Shown here in pieces: positions 35,143 to 43,220 of a DNA stretch of 64,000 bases. Position numbers and translations under genes: made by a program. Positions within the stretch are counted from its first letter, which is position 1; every line of letters begins with the position of its first letter. The notes under the pieces are model-generated. The model was not told where the DNA came from and searched no databases. It was given only the letters and a program-made list of their open reading frames with translations. This stretch comes from Bin87 sp034423115 (GTDB lineage: Bacteria; Chloroflexota; Dehalococcoidia; Lucifugimonadales; UBA3495). The DNA lies in the NCBI GenBank assembly GCA_034423115.1, contig DAOUJD010000064.1, positions 23,591 through 87,590 of the forward strand, read 5' to 3'.

Positions 35143-37035
35143 CTACTGGCGCGGTTCGATCCACTCGTAGCCGTTTATGTTGCGGATGTCGCCGTAGAAC
35201 AGATTTTCGCTCCACGATTTGTCATCAATGTTGGGTCCCACTGCCCACACCGCACTCCACATATACAGGGAGGCGTAGATGGACTCGTCGTACATGAACA
35301 TGCCCGTCTCGGTCTCCAGCTTGGTGCGCTCTTCCAGGGTGACGGCGCTCTGGGCGCGGATGGTGATGTCGTCCAGGAAGGGGTGGGTATGCCTGACGAA
35401 GCTGCCCCGATTCTGCAGGGCGTTGTACAGGCGGGCCGGGGTATTGGAAGGCGAGGTTGCGTGGTTGGTGGCCCCGTTGAAGGTACGCCCGATCACCGTG
35501 GGCCGGTAGGTGCCGTAGGGCAGATTCTGCAACTTCACGTCGATCCCGATGTCTTCCCACATGACGGCGATGGCCTCGGCCACTTCAACCTCAGCGGGGG
35601 CGCCGCGGAGCGCGGGAACCAGCGTAATGCTGAATCCTTCTTCACCGTAGCCGGTCTCGGCCATCAAAGCCTTGGCTCCCTCCAGGTCATATTCCAGCAT
35701 CGGGATGTCGGGGAACCGGTGCGCCGAGTAGCTGTAGCCGCCAACGCCCACGGGTGACCGCATGGCGTAGCCCTGCAAAAGGGTCTCCACGATGGTCTGC
35801 GTGTCGATGGCTTTCACCATGGCCTGGCGCACTTTCTTGGCCTGCTCCCACTCCGGCGAGCCAATTTCCGTATTGGACGAAACCCAGGGCAGGTCAGGGT
35901 CATAAGCGGCCTCCTGGTCGGAAGTGCCCACGTTGAAGTACAGCCCGCCGTGGAAGTGCAGCAGCATTTCGCCGGCCGCCTGGTCGGGCACTATCATCAG
36001 CTTGGCCCCTTCCATCGCCTGGACCAGTGGGATGGAGTCGAAGGCCATCACGAAGGTATCCAGATTTCCGGTTTGGAACCCGGCCAGCCTGGTGGATTGC
36101 TCGGGGATTTCCTGGAATTCCAACTCGGCGAAGAAGGGAGTCTGGCGCCAGTGGTCCTGGACCGCCTTCATCCGCCAGAATTGGGCGGGGCGATGATCAA
36201 CGATTTCCCACGGACCGGTGGCAGCGATGTCCTTATCCGCAGCTTCGATCCCAATTTCATCCGACTGCTTCTTGCTGACCACCCAAGTGGCGATTCCCGA
36301 TGGGACCCGGTGGAACTCGGACATGATCACGTCGGGCATAGGGTCGCCGGTGTTGACCATGAGGGTGTGGCTGTCCACAATCTCGATGCTGCCCTCGGGG
36401 TGGTCCCAGAACCGTTGGAGGGCACTGGCCCGGGCGTGCTTGGTGTTGGTGATCCAATGGGAATAGGAATACACCACGTCTTCGGCAGTCATTTCACCGT
36501 ATCCCTTGTGGAATTGCACACCCTTGCGGAGATTGAAAGTCCAGGTAGCAAAGTCGTCGGAGATGCTCCAGGACTCGGTCAGCAACGGTTCCGCCACCAG
36601 GTTGCTGTTCCACTGCATCAGGCCTTCCACGACGGGGGCCGTGGATATGACGAACAGTTGGGGGTTGACCGAATGGGCGGGGTGCCCGCTGAAGATGTTG
36701 ATCTCCTCTTGGCCCATGGTGATTTTGCCCGCCGGTTCCATAGCCATCTGCGGCGCCGCCTCGGTGGCGGACGGCATTGCCGTCGGCGCTACCTGAGGCT
36801 GAGACTGCTGGGCCTGTTGAGCCGGCTGGGCGGGCTGCGCAGCCGATCCGGTGGACCCACTGGCGGGTTGCTGTGGGGCCTGCTGCTGGGCGGCCATGGC
36901 GGTGGGCGCGGCGGGCGCCGCTTGCCCAGCATCCTCAGCCGGAGCGGCGCCCCCACAGGCGACTATGACCGTCACAGCTAACGCCGTCAGGGCCAGTGCC
37001 CCGAGGCTTCCTTTGAAAACCTGAATACGGTACAT
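35143..37035 (-). CDS. Oligopeptide/dipeptide-type ABC substrate-binding lipoprotein
   Basis: A 630-residue SBP_bac_5 family lipoprotein starting at ATG 37035, with GGAGG 9 bases upstream. The signal peptide ends VIVAC, the lipobox cysteine. The mature protein begins with a long low-complexity linker rich in Gln, Ala, Pro and Ser (about residues 30-90), then the binding domain (TWTFNLRKGVQFHKGYGEM and the characteristic DVVYSYSHWI). Relatives bind peptides, nickel or opines. No permease or ATPase gene is adjacent. The linker is unusual in length and may extend the binding domain away from the membrane or through a surface layer. Confidence 0.9.
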   Translation of the reverse strand: MYRIQVFKGSLGALALTALAVTVIVACGGAAPAEDAGQAAPAAPTAMAAQQQAPQQPASGSTGSAAQPAQPAQQAQQSQPQVAPTAMPSATEAAPQMAMEPAGKITMGQEEINIFSGHPAHSVNPQLFVISTAPVVEGLMQWNSNLVAEPLLTESWSISDDFATWTFNLRKGVQFHKGYGEMTAEDVVYSYSHWITNTKHARASALQRFWDHPEGSIEIVDSHTLMVNTGDPMPDVIMSEFHRVPSGIATWVVSKKQSDEIGIEAADKDIAATGPWEIVDHRPAQFWRMKAVQDHWRQTPFFAELEFQEIPEQSTRLAGFQTGNLDTFVMAFDSIPLVQAMEGAKLMIVPDQAAGEMLLHFHGGLYFNVGTSDQEAAYDPDLPWVSSNTEIGSPEWEQAKKVRQAMVKAIDTQTIVETLLQGYAMRSPVGVGGYSYSAHRFPDIPMLEYDLEGAKALMAETGYGEEGFSITLVPALRGAPAEVEVAEAIAVMWEDIGIDVKLQNLPYGTYRPTVIGRTFNGATNHATSPSNTPARLYNALQNRGSFVRHTHPFLDDITIRAQSAVTLEERTKLETETGMFMYDESIYASLYMWSAVWAVGPNIDDKSWSENLFYGDIRNINGYEWIEPRQ

Positions 37036-37530
37036 ATCCCTTACCTCCGGAAAAAGTTGGCGGTTTAGTGTTCCGTCGAACACCCTGGATGAGGTTTAGG
37101 CGCAGGGGACGGATTTGGGAAAATCGACGACTAACCGGTTGCTCAACCCCGCGGTTGCCGCTCCGTGCGAGTGGCCGTGTCATCGGTAGCGTGACCCGGT
37201 GTTTCCGAGCGGTCGCCGAACCAAATTCAAGATTGGCGGCCTTGTGTCCCGAGGATTACCGCGAGAGGGGCGTCGAACTCCGATTAGCGGGAACGGCACC
37301 TAAGCGGATTTCAACTTTGTTGCGCTACCATATCACGGTGTTTAGCAAGTGTATAGGCAGATATTTATAATTATCGTCGCAAGAGAATATTATTGGGACG
37401 TATTACGTAATCCCGAATCATCCTAGTGACTGGGTCGCATGCCTGCGCGCCCACACAGTGGAATGAAGCGGCACTTTCGCGGCGTCACACCGAACGATGG
37501 GGCGCAGGTTGGGTAGGCCGAGGTTTATTG

Positions 37531-37594
37531 GCGAAGTCCCGCTCAGCGGGATTGCCGAACTGAGGGGCGAGCGGCGGTCGCCGTCAGACTTCGC
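37531..37594. other. Hairpin-rich element, possible structured RNA or mobile-element end
   Basis: An outer stem pairs GCGAAGTC (37531-37538) with GACTTCGC (37587-37594). Inside it, CCCGC pairs with GCGGG (about 37538-37550) and CGGC pairs with GCCG (about 37572-37584). The shape is cloverleaf-like but has no anticodon arm or CCA, so it is not a tRNA. It lies in a gene-free stretch. Confidence 0.3.
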
Positions 37595-37870
37595 GAAACA
37601 GATGGCGTTATGACGGGTGCAGGGGGCGGTACTCGAACCAGCCAGGTTACGGCGTGATGGAACCGTTGCGGTTGCCGACGTTAGACCGTCCGTCTGACCC
37701 TATGGGGACGCCTGAACCTTTCGGGCAACTTGGTCAAGGGCCTGGCCGGTGGCTACGCCATTCCCGACTCGAGTGAGGCGAAGGAACGGTTGCCGGATTC
37801 GGCGATTCGGTTGGCGGCGAGTGAGGATGCGGTAGTTGCGACGGTTGGGGTGGCGGTGCGCTATGGCGCT

Positions 37871-37890
37871 ACCATTGGACGTACATGGGC
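37871..37890 (+). repeat. 20-bp direct repeat, left copy
   Basis: ACCATTGGACGTACATGGGC occurs here and at 42617-42636 in the same orientation, with weaker similarity just after it (atcgacga versus gtcaacgg). The two copies lie about 4.7 kb apart on either side of the DUF5677 gene, the toxin-antitoxin-like pair and the IS4-type element. Confidence 0.7.
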
Positions 37891-38104
37891 ATCGACGAAC
37901 CTTTCTGCTTACAACTGGAACTACGAGATGGCCTTCCGGCTCTGGTGAAGGATCGGCGATGGCTTTACCACAGGTCGAGCGCGGTGGGTCCTCTATGCGA
38001 ACCGGCGGTTGGTCCACCGCGAACAGGTTCTGGCACCTGCCAGACTGCACTGGTGAAGGTCCAGTCACCCATGCGATGCCTGATCAATCTGTTACTTATC
38101 ACCT

Positions 38105-39079
38105 TCACGCGCAGCGGCAGGGATGCGGAATATCTTCCGCTGGTATTTCATCGGGCGGATTCGCTCCGGGCACGAATCCAGAGCATTGTGAGCACCATGT
38201 CGCGGGGTCGACAAGCCAGCAAATCGCGCCAATCTCTTGCCGCTGTTCCATTAACACTTCGAACTTCTCCATGTCATCCCAACTCGGCGTTCCTTGGAGT
38301 ATCAGGGCCCCTGTGGCTTGCATTAGGGATAGCAGGGTTTTGTCTATTGCGCCCGTCAATCCTTGGTTGCTTGGACCTGTGAGAAGTACCTCGTTTCCTC
38401 TGTTGTCAAAGACGGGGTGTCCTGTATTCGATGAGGCGTGTGTTTTTTGGCTCGCAAAGCGGAAATACGGGCGTGGCTTCCAAGCATATGACGAGAAAGC
38501 AGACTCTTCAATCGCGGCGAAAGTGTCATGTCCGCTCCAACTGTACTCAGTGAAGCGACGCTTGCTCTTAAAGCCGTGCGTTTGTCTGACTGCTGCTTCG
38601 TAGTCGGTGGCACGTTGATGCAGTTCGGCCAGTTCACTTTTCGATGGCGCTTCGGAGTGCCCCTCGGGGATCGACTTGGCTAGGTTGTATTTTTCGTAGA
38701 CTGCGCTCTGTCCGTATAGCACCGCGGTCTCAGGGTGCTCCGATATAAACATGATTATCGTTGCCAGTTCGTGGCAGGTTCGCCATTCGGCAATGGCTTC
38801 TTCGCCAAGTCCAGAGAATGCCAGGGTGTTAACAGCGCGTGCCTGCCTGCATATTCGGGCGTGCAACATTCGCATGACACCCGCCACTTCTGGCGCCATA
38901 CCCTTGAAACACTCGGCGTCAGGGTTGACTCCGAACGATTCGGCCAGCGAAATGGTGTCGGCCATTGCTTCCAATAATTCTCCCCAGTGAGCATCGAATT
39001 GTCGCCAGAAACGCTCATGCACATCAGGGAAAATTTTGGGGCGTGGGTCGCGTTTCTTGCGACGATTGCTCATTGGCAT
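38105..39079 (-). CDS. DUF5677-like protein
   Basis: A largely helical protein of about 324 residues from ATG 39079 (MPMSNRRKKRDPRPKIF). A start at 39283 would overlap the next gene upstream and was not used; ATG 39073 is also possible. It holds the pattern MLHARICRQARAVNTLAFSGLGEEAIAEWRTCHELATI, which fits the helical DUF5677 family, and an ERFW helix near the start. The function is unknown; relatives often sit near defence or mobile elements. The C-terminal 70 residues look irregular. It follows the DUF2283-like gene on the same strand. Confidence 0.6.
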   Translation of the reverse strand: MPMSNRRKKRDPRPKIFPDVHERFWRQFDAHWGELLEAMADTISLAESFGVNPDAECFKGMAPEVAGVMRMLHARICRQARAVNTLAFSGLGEEAIAEWRTCHELATIIMFISEHPETAVLYGQSAVYEKYNLAKSIPEGHSEAPSKSELAELHQRATDYEAAVRQTHGFKSKRRFTEYSWSGHDTFAAIEESAFSSYAWKPRPYFRFASQKTHASSNTGHPVFDNRGNEVLLTGPSNQGLTGAIDKTLLSLMQATGALILQGTPSWDDMEKFEVLMEQRQEIGAICWLVDPATWCSQCSGFVPGANPPDEIPAEDIPHPCRCA

Positions 39080-39150
39080 TGATGGTGTCTCCGCGTAGTG
39101 CGTCACCTCTTTGTCAACCAGAGATGTGCTTGGATGCAAATTATCTCGGT

Positions 39151-39552
39151 TTATTCCGAGCCAGTGAGAACCTCCAATGGCTTGGGCAAGGATTTGATCG
39201 CTGGAGCCAGATGTTCGGATGCGTGATGGATTGAAACGCCAATCGGGCACCGGAATCCGTCCAAGGCGTGGTCGATTTCCCAATATCCCACAAAGTCGCC
39301 GGAGTGGGATACCAACGCGGGGTCGTCGATGGTCTCCCCTATCGTCAGGGTGTCGTTGATGGGGTCATACCCCTTTTGCAAGGAGAGGAAGACGGAGGCA
39401 CCGATGATTGTGAGAGCCGCAATGTCCTGTCCGTCGTCGTCGGTCAGATGAAGGACGGTGCCGGGATGGCGCATGAGCTCGTCGCCGACCACAAGGGGTC
39501 GCCCGTCTGACATGTGAAGAACGTCGTCTTTGATGTCGTAAGTCGTTTTCAT
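39151..39552 (-). CDS. DUF2283-like probable antitoxin
   Basis: A 133-residue protein beginning MKTTYDIKDDVLHMSDG. The first 60 residues follow the DUF2283 layout: Y-D-x-x-D-D-V-L-H-M, then GTVLHLTDDDGQDIAALTIIGAS, like the usual I-V-G-I-E-I-L-D-A-S ending of that domain. A longer C-terminal part (FVGYWEIDHALDG) is extra. It overlaps the preceding gene by four bases (39549-39552), and DUF2283 proteins are known partners of DUF4258 toxins. The family call is moderate, based on pattern rather than on a computed match. Confidence 0.55.
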   Translation of the reverse strand: MKTTYDIKDDVLHMSDGRPLVVGDELMRHPGTVLHLTDDDGQDIAALTIIGASVFLSLQKGYDPINDTLTIGETIDDPALVSHSGDFVGYWEIDHALDGFRCPIGVSIHHASEHLAPAIKSLPKPLEVLTGSE

Positions 39553-39962
39553 TTCTGTTCCTCCAAATCCCTACACCGTTGTTCAAAGTAGGAACGCGAG
39601 CCTCGATTCCAGTGGGTGGTCGCGGTCCGGTCGGGATATGCTGCCACCACTCTATCGCCGTCTGATGATACGGCCACGCGAATCATTCTATCCGATCCTC
39701 TGACGAATCCCCAATGCGTCTGGGTACGACTGCCGCGGGAGTCGATGCAGTCACCTCTGATGGACCAATTGTCGAGGACACTTCTGATTTTAGCAGCGGT
39801 AATGCCGGGGTGGGTATCGTTCCTCACGTGGTCTGTAACGGTGAAAGTTCGTCCGCCGGCTGTGATGGTTTTCGGCAGGCGCCTGGAACCGCAGCTTGGA
39901 CAATTGTTGCGTTGGCTCGGAGTCTGTTTGCGCCGGCAGTTGGCGCCGCAACGATGGCTCAT
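39549..39962 (-). CDS. DUF4258-like probable toxin with zinc-finger N-terminus
   Basis: A 137-residue protein. The N-terminus carries cysteines in NNCPSCGSRRL (CxxC) plus an earlier C in SHRCGANC, giving a small zinc-ribbon-like segment. The remainder fits the DUF4258/BrnT-like layout: FTVTDHVRNDTHPGITAAKIRSVL, then WGFVRGSDRMIRVAVS, then VVAAYPDR. In that family a conserved His and the strand RVVxxx...VVTAY form an RNase-like barrel. The four-base overlap with the DUF2283-like gene supports a toxin-antitoxin unit. An alternative is a phage-type regulatory protein. Confidence 0.5.
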   Translation of the reverse strand: MSHRCGANCRRKQTPSQRNNCPSCGSRRLPKTITAGGRTFTVTDHVRNDTHPGITAAKIRSVLDNWSIRGDCIDSRGSRTQTHWGFVRGSDRMIRVAVSSDGDRVVAAYPDRTATTHWNRGSRSYFEQRCRDLEEQK

Positions 39963-40184
39963 GTTCTATGGGTTCCTTTCGTGCTGCTGCTGAAGCATCA
40001 GCAGATGAGATTTGGCGACGGTAAGAGAGGGGCCCGTAGAACAATTGTACCCGATGCTGTGAGTGGTAGTTGATGCGCGCAGATACGCTGTGGGGTCTTG
40101 GCGATGTGAGTAGGCGTAACGGTCCTGCTGGTTGAGTAAGAGCGAGGTGCTGTTATGGTCCCCAATGGAGAGGACGGACAATAT

Positions 40185-40222
40185 GAAGCCCTGCTCGAGG
40201 CGCTGTCCTCAAGCAGGGCTTC
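40185..40222. terminator. Long hairpin near the 3' end of the small membrane gene
   Basis: GAAGCCCTGCTCGAGG (40185-40200) pairs with CCTCAAGCAGGGCTTC (40207-40222), 16 bp with one mismatch and a six-base loop. It lies about 20 bases beyond the end of the minus-strand gene at 40244, so it may stop that transcript. It has no U-run. Confidence 0.4.
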
Positions 40223-40243
40223 ATCGAGTTGTAGAACGCGCGG

Positions 40244-40630
40244 TTATGCGAGATATCGGCGAGCCCGTTTTGCGCCGCTCCTACTCCCTCTCCAGACCAG
40301 GAGGGCGATGATCCAGAGACCGGCGGCGGCGATGGCGACCGCGGAGGCGATAGCCCACCCATCCACCCAGGCCGGGACGACGCCCATCGTGTGGTATAGC
40401 ACAGTGCTGACGATGGCGCCTGTGCCCGCTACAGGAAGGGAAGCCTCGGAGAGGGTTTGACGCCATCGAGGCCATGACCACACGGCCACCCAGCGGGAGG
40501 CGATACTGGCATAGCAGCGACGCCAGACCGCCGGCGCCCAGCGGTGGATGACTCTCCATATGCTCTGCGCATGTTCGGCTGCCGTCCAGATGATGCGGAC
40601 AATAAGTTGGGCGATTATCTCCTCAATCAT
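40244..40630 (-). CDS. Hypothetical membrane protein next to the IS insertion
   Basis: A 128-residue frame from ATG 40630 (MIEEIIAQLIVRIIW) with tryptophan-rich amphipathic helices and a hydrophobic C-terminal segment (WAIASAVAIAAAGLWIIALLVW) followed by a basic tail. The IS element begins one base beyond the start codon, so the promoter and possibly the N-terminus have been lost. When the IS is removed, the frame stays open for some 30 codons past the insertion point, which hints at truncation. No family is recognised. Confidence 0.4.
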   Translation of the reverse strand: MIEEIIAQLIVRIIWTAAEHAQSIWRVIHRWAPAVWRRCYASIASRWVAVWSWPRWRQTLSEASLPVAGTGAIVSTVLYHTMGVVPAWVDGWAIASAVAIAAAGLWIIALLVWRGSRSGAKRARRYLA

Positions 40631-40631
40631 A

Positions 40632-42098
40632 AAACATGAGTCATCCCGGATTTTAGAAAATGGGGAAACTGTCGCTGTAAGGGGCTGATCAGAGAAGCCC
40701 TCTTCTGGTGAAGTGGGAGTGAGCAAACTCCAAACCACCGAAGGGGGCTTCTTTATGTTGCAGCAAGGGGCGGGCCAGGAGCAAGGGCAACAGGTTGCGG
40801 ATCTGTTGGGATTGTTCATCGGGCCATTGGAAACCTGGCTGAACCATCGACTGGATCGGCGATTGGTGCGCACCTTTCTGCTGACCCTGGTGGCCATGGT
40901 GCGGATGCGCCACAATCGTTACGGGTTGCTCTTGAGCGAGTTGGGCGCTCACATCATTAGTCCCGACCGTGCGCCGGCGGGGACCAAGCGTCTCAGCAAT
41001 CTGCTGCGCTCATCCAAGTGGTCCCATACTCTCCTGGAAGAGTTTCTTTGGCATGATGCCGACCGGCGGCTTACGGAGTTGGCCGCCGCAGGGGAAGGGG
41101 CATTGGCCATCTGGGATGAGAGTGTCCTGGAGAAGCCGGAGAGCATCGCCCTGGAGGGGTTGTGTCCGGTGCGCTCCAGCAAGGCGGCCCGTCTCAAGCG
41201 GATCAAGCCGGGCTACTACAACCCTCCGGGAGGACCGCCCGTATTCGTGCCGGGGATGCAGTGGCTCACGGTGATAGTGGCTGGGATGGCGGGCGCGCCC
41301 ACCCTGGCTGCCATGGGTTGGTGGACCAGCCGAGGTCCCCTGGCCAGCCACCGGCGAGCGCAGGCCGTCACACTGCTGGCCCAATGCGCCCAGCGCTGGC
41401 AGCAACAGGTGATCCACCTTTTTGATCGGGGCTACGCTGGCGCTCCCTGGCTGGAGGAACTGACCCAACGTCAACTCTGCTTCATCATGCGCTGGCCTAC
41501 CCGCCATCGCCTGGTGGATGCCTTGGGCCAGGAGCGTTTCCCAGGGCAGATCTCCCGAGGCAAACGCTCCCAGGACCACCGCATGATCTGGGACTACAAC
41601 CGTCGACAGTACCGCAAAACCGGCATCCTGACCGTGCCAGTACACCACCCCCAGTTGGATCATCCCCTATGGCTGGTGGTCTCCAGACCCGGTACGGGAC
41701 GAACACCCTGGTACCTGCTGACCAACCAGCCCATTGCTTCCGTTGACGACGCCTGGCGGGTGGTCATGGCCTACGCTCGCCGCTGGCAGGTAGAGCTGTG
41801 CTACCGAGCTTGCAAGACCGACCTGGCCATGGAAAGCCCCCGCCTCTGGTTCTGGGAAAACCGCCTCAAACTCCTGCTCATGGCCTCTCTGGTCTATGCC
41901 TTCCTCCTCCACCTGCTCACGCCAAGCCGCCAATCTCTCGTCCAAAGCCTAATCAGAAACTGGTGCCACCGAACCGGGGAGCGGTACCGACAAGCCAAAT
42001 TACCGCTCCCCAGGCTTCGCTCCGCACTCAGTACCCTCTGGCTAACCCACCCACCGTCCTTCCCTCACCTCAACCCAAATTCGGGATGACTCATGTTT
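40632..42098. mobile_element. IS4-type insertion sequence, apparently intact
   Basis: Terminal inverted repeats are AAACATGAGTCATCCCG at 40632-40648 and its complement at 42082-42098, extended by a similar GATTT/AATTT. One open transposase gene fills the inside. The element is 1467 bp. No clear target duplication was found (flanks ...AATCATA and CAGACTT...). The transposase stop codon (TGA 42087-42089) lies inside the right inverted repeat. Confidence 0.8.
40755..42089 (+). CDS. DDE transposase (IS4-type)
   Basis: A 444-residue transposase that cuts and moves the surrounding IS. The acidic triad regions are ALAIWDESVLEKPES (first D), HLFDRGYAGAPW (second D) and the YREK-like ARRWQVELCYRACKTDLAMES (E). 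This is the IS4 pattern. ATG 40755 is preceded by a G-rich ribosome site; an upstream GTG at 40713 is an alternative. The frame is uninterrupted and ends within the right inverted repeat, so this copy may be active, unlike the other two IS transposases in the window. Confidence 0.85.
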   Translation: MLQQGAGQEQGQQVADLLGLFIGPLETWLNHRLDRRLVRTFLLTLVAMVRMRHNRYGLLLSELGAHIISPDRAPAGTKRLSNLLRSSKWSHTLLEEFLWHDADRRLTELAAAGEGALAIWDESVLEKPESIALEGLCPVRSSKAARLKRIKPGYYNPPGGPPVFVPGMQWLTVIVAGMAGAPTLAAMGWWTSRGPLASHRRAQAVTLLAQCAQRWQQQVIHLFDRGYAGAPWLEELTQRQLCFIMRWPTRHRLVDALGQERFPGQISRGKRSQDHRMIWDYNRRQYRKTGILTVPVHHPQLDHPLWLVVSRPGTGRTPWYLLTNQPIASVDDAWRVVMAYARRWQVELCYRACKTDLAMESPRLWFWENRLKLLLMASLVYAFLLHLLTPSRQSLVQSLIRNWCHRTGERYRQAKLPLPRLRSALSTLWLTHPPSFPHLNPNSG

Positions 42099-42216
42099 CA
42101 GACTTGCAGTCGGTTCCATGGCTGCAGTAAGATGCCGGCCGCCCCGGTGCTGAGAGAGTTCTGAGTGCTTAAAAATCCGGGCGAACCCGGACTCGCCTCT
42201 TTGGTGGTCCGAACCC

Positions 42217-42242
42217 GGTCCCGCTATGTGACTAGCGGGACC
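42217..42242. terminator. Perfect 10-bp hairpin
   Basis: GGTCCCGCTA (42217-42226) pairs with TAGCGGGACC (42233-42242) around a six-base loop. There is no U-run, so its role as a terminator is uncertain. Confidence 0.35.
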
Positions 42243-42520
42243 GATTTCGTGTGACTACCGTGAGGCTACCACCGAGCTGTGGCCAGGGACAACGACTGAA
42301 CGTTGCTCGCATCAAATTCAGGGGCTGATGGCGGGTCGTAGCAACGGTAGCGAGGCCATAACGGGGTTTCCTGGACACTCAACCCCGGTGACTGTTCTCC
42401 ATTTGCTCGCCGGCTGACGGATGCCGCGTCAGGTACAACGTCGCGGTGCCGCAACCTGGACGGGCCTGTCGTCAGGGTGTTCCTACAATTGAACATCGCC
42501 GGCCAGTACGTGCAGTGGTA

Positions 42521-42548
42521 AAGAAAAAACCTGCCTTATCGGCAGGTT
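42521..42548 (-). terminator. Classic intrinsic terminator with no gene upstream
   Basis: On the minus strand AACCTGCC pairs with GGCAGGTT around GATAA and runs straight into TTTTTTCTTT (42521-42529 as A's on the plus strand). It would end a minus-strand transcript coming from above 42548, where no protein gene is seen. Confidence 0.6.
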
Positions 42549-42616
42549 GGTGGCGAATAACAACTCTGGTAGCCGTAATTCGTAAACAATGGCGGCGAAT
42601 ATTGTCAGAAAGCATC

Positions 42617-42636
42617 ACCATTGGACGTACATGGGC
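42617..42636 (+). repeat. 20-bp direct repeat, right copy
   Basis: Identical to 37871-37890 and in the same orientation. See the left copy. Confidence 0.7.
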
Positions 42637-43220
42637 GTCAACGGAAAGATGGACTTATACGTTGCTCCTACGGATTCCTGACGGTACTTGGCCAATCCCC
42701 GAACTGCGTGGCAGATGGCGCGACTCGAAGTTGAGCAATGACCGGTCCCAGGAAAGCGATTATCCTCAGAGTGTGTAAGTCTCTGCCTGCCTGGGTACGT
42801 CATCAGTGGTTGTCGTGGTCGATTGACGTCGACTGCTTGGTGCGCGGTGACGGTTTCACTGGTTCGACGCATCAAGACTTTGTGGCCCATGCTGACTACC
42901 ACGATTGCGCGTTGTGGCAGATAACCGGAGACGGGACAACTCGAGGGGGGTTGCCCAGCCGGCCGGAGCTGCAATGGTTCGTTACATATCGCTGGTCGGA
43001 ATGTACTTGTGAGGTCCCGATGGGGTGTGGACTCTGGAACAGCCGTTGGTTGTTTTGTCTGGCTGCCGGCCGAATATTGCCCCATCGGCGGCCCTATCGG
43101 TTCACCAGTTAGCTACTGACTGAATCGTAGACCATCCACGGATCGAGCCACTCATGAACTATATCCGCAGCGGATCCGGCTGCACATCGGGCCAGTCGCC
43201 GACACCGCTGGCGTGGTGGG

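Larger units (their letters stand above)
37036..38104. other. Non-coding stretch of about 1.07 kb with a structured element and a repeat
   Basis: No convincing gene is seen on either strand. Short frames here have no start signals or recognisable motifs. The first 50 bases hold the ribosome site and leader of the lipoprotein gene. The 37531-37594 hairpin-rich element and one copy of the 20-bp direct repeat (37871-37890) are listed separately. Confidence 0.6.
42099..43220. other. Non-coding stretch of about 1.1 kb with hairpins
   Basis: No gene is supported. It contains a perfect 10-bp hairpin (42217-42242), a minus-strand terminator (42521-42548) and the right copy of the 20-bp repeat (42617-42636). 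A 156-codon minus-strand frame at 42615-43085 looks non-coding (no start signal, biased composition). Confidence 0.6.

Noticed and set aside
37531..37594. tRNA gene
   Set aside because: The cloverleaf-like folding has no anticodon loop, TPsiC arm or CCA end.
37700..38068. 122-codon minus-strand frame
   Set aside because: Composition is atypical and no start or family signal was found.
40185..42242. Hairpins as transposon ends
   Set aside because: The 40185 and 42217 hairpins do not match the IS4-type inverted repeats and lie outside the element.
42615..43085. 156-codon minus-strand frame
   Set aside because: No ribosome site, no family features and biased composition; it overlaps the right repeat copy. 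Treated as chance.
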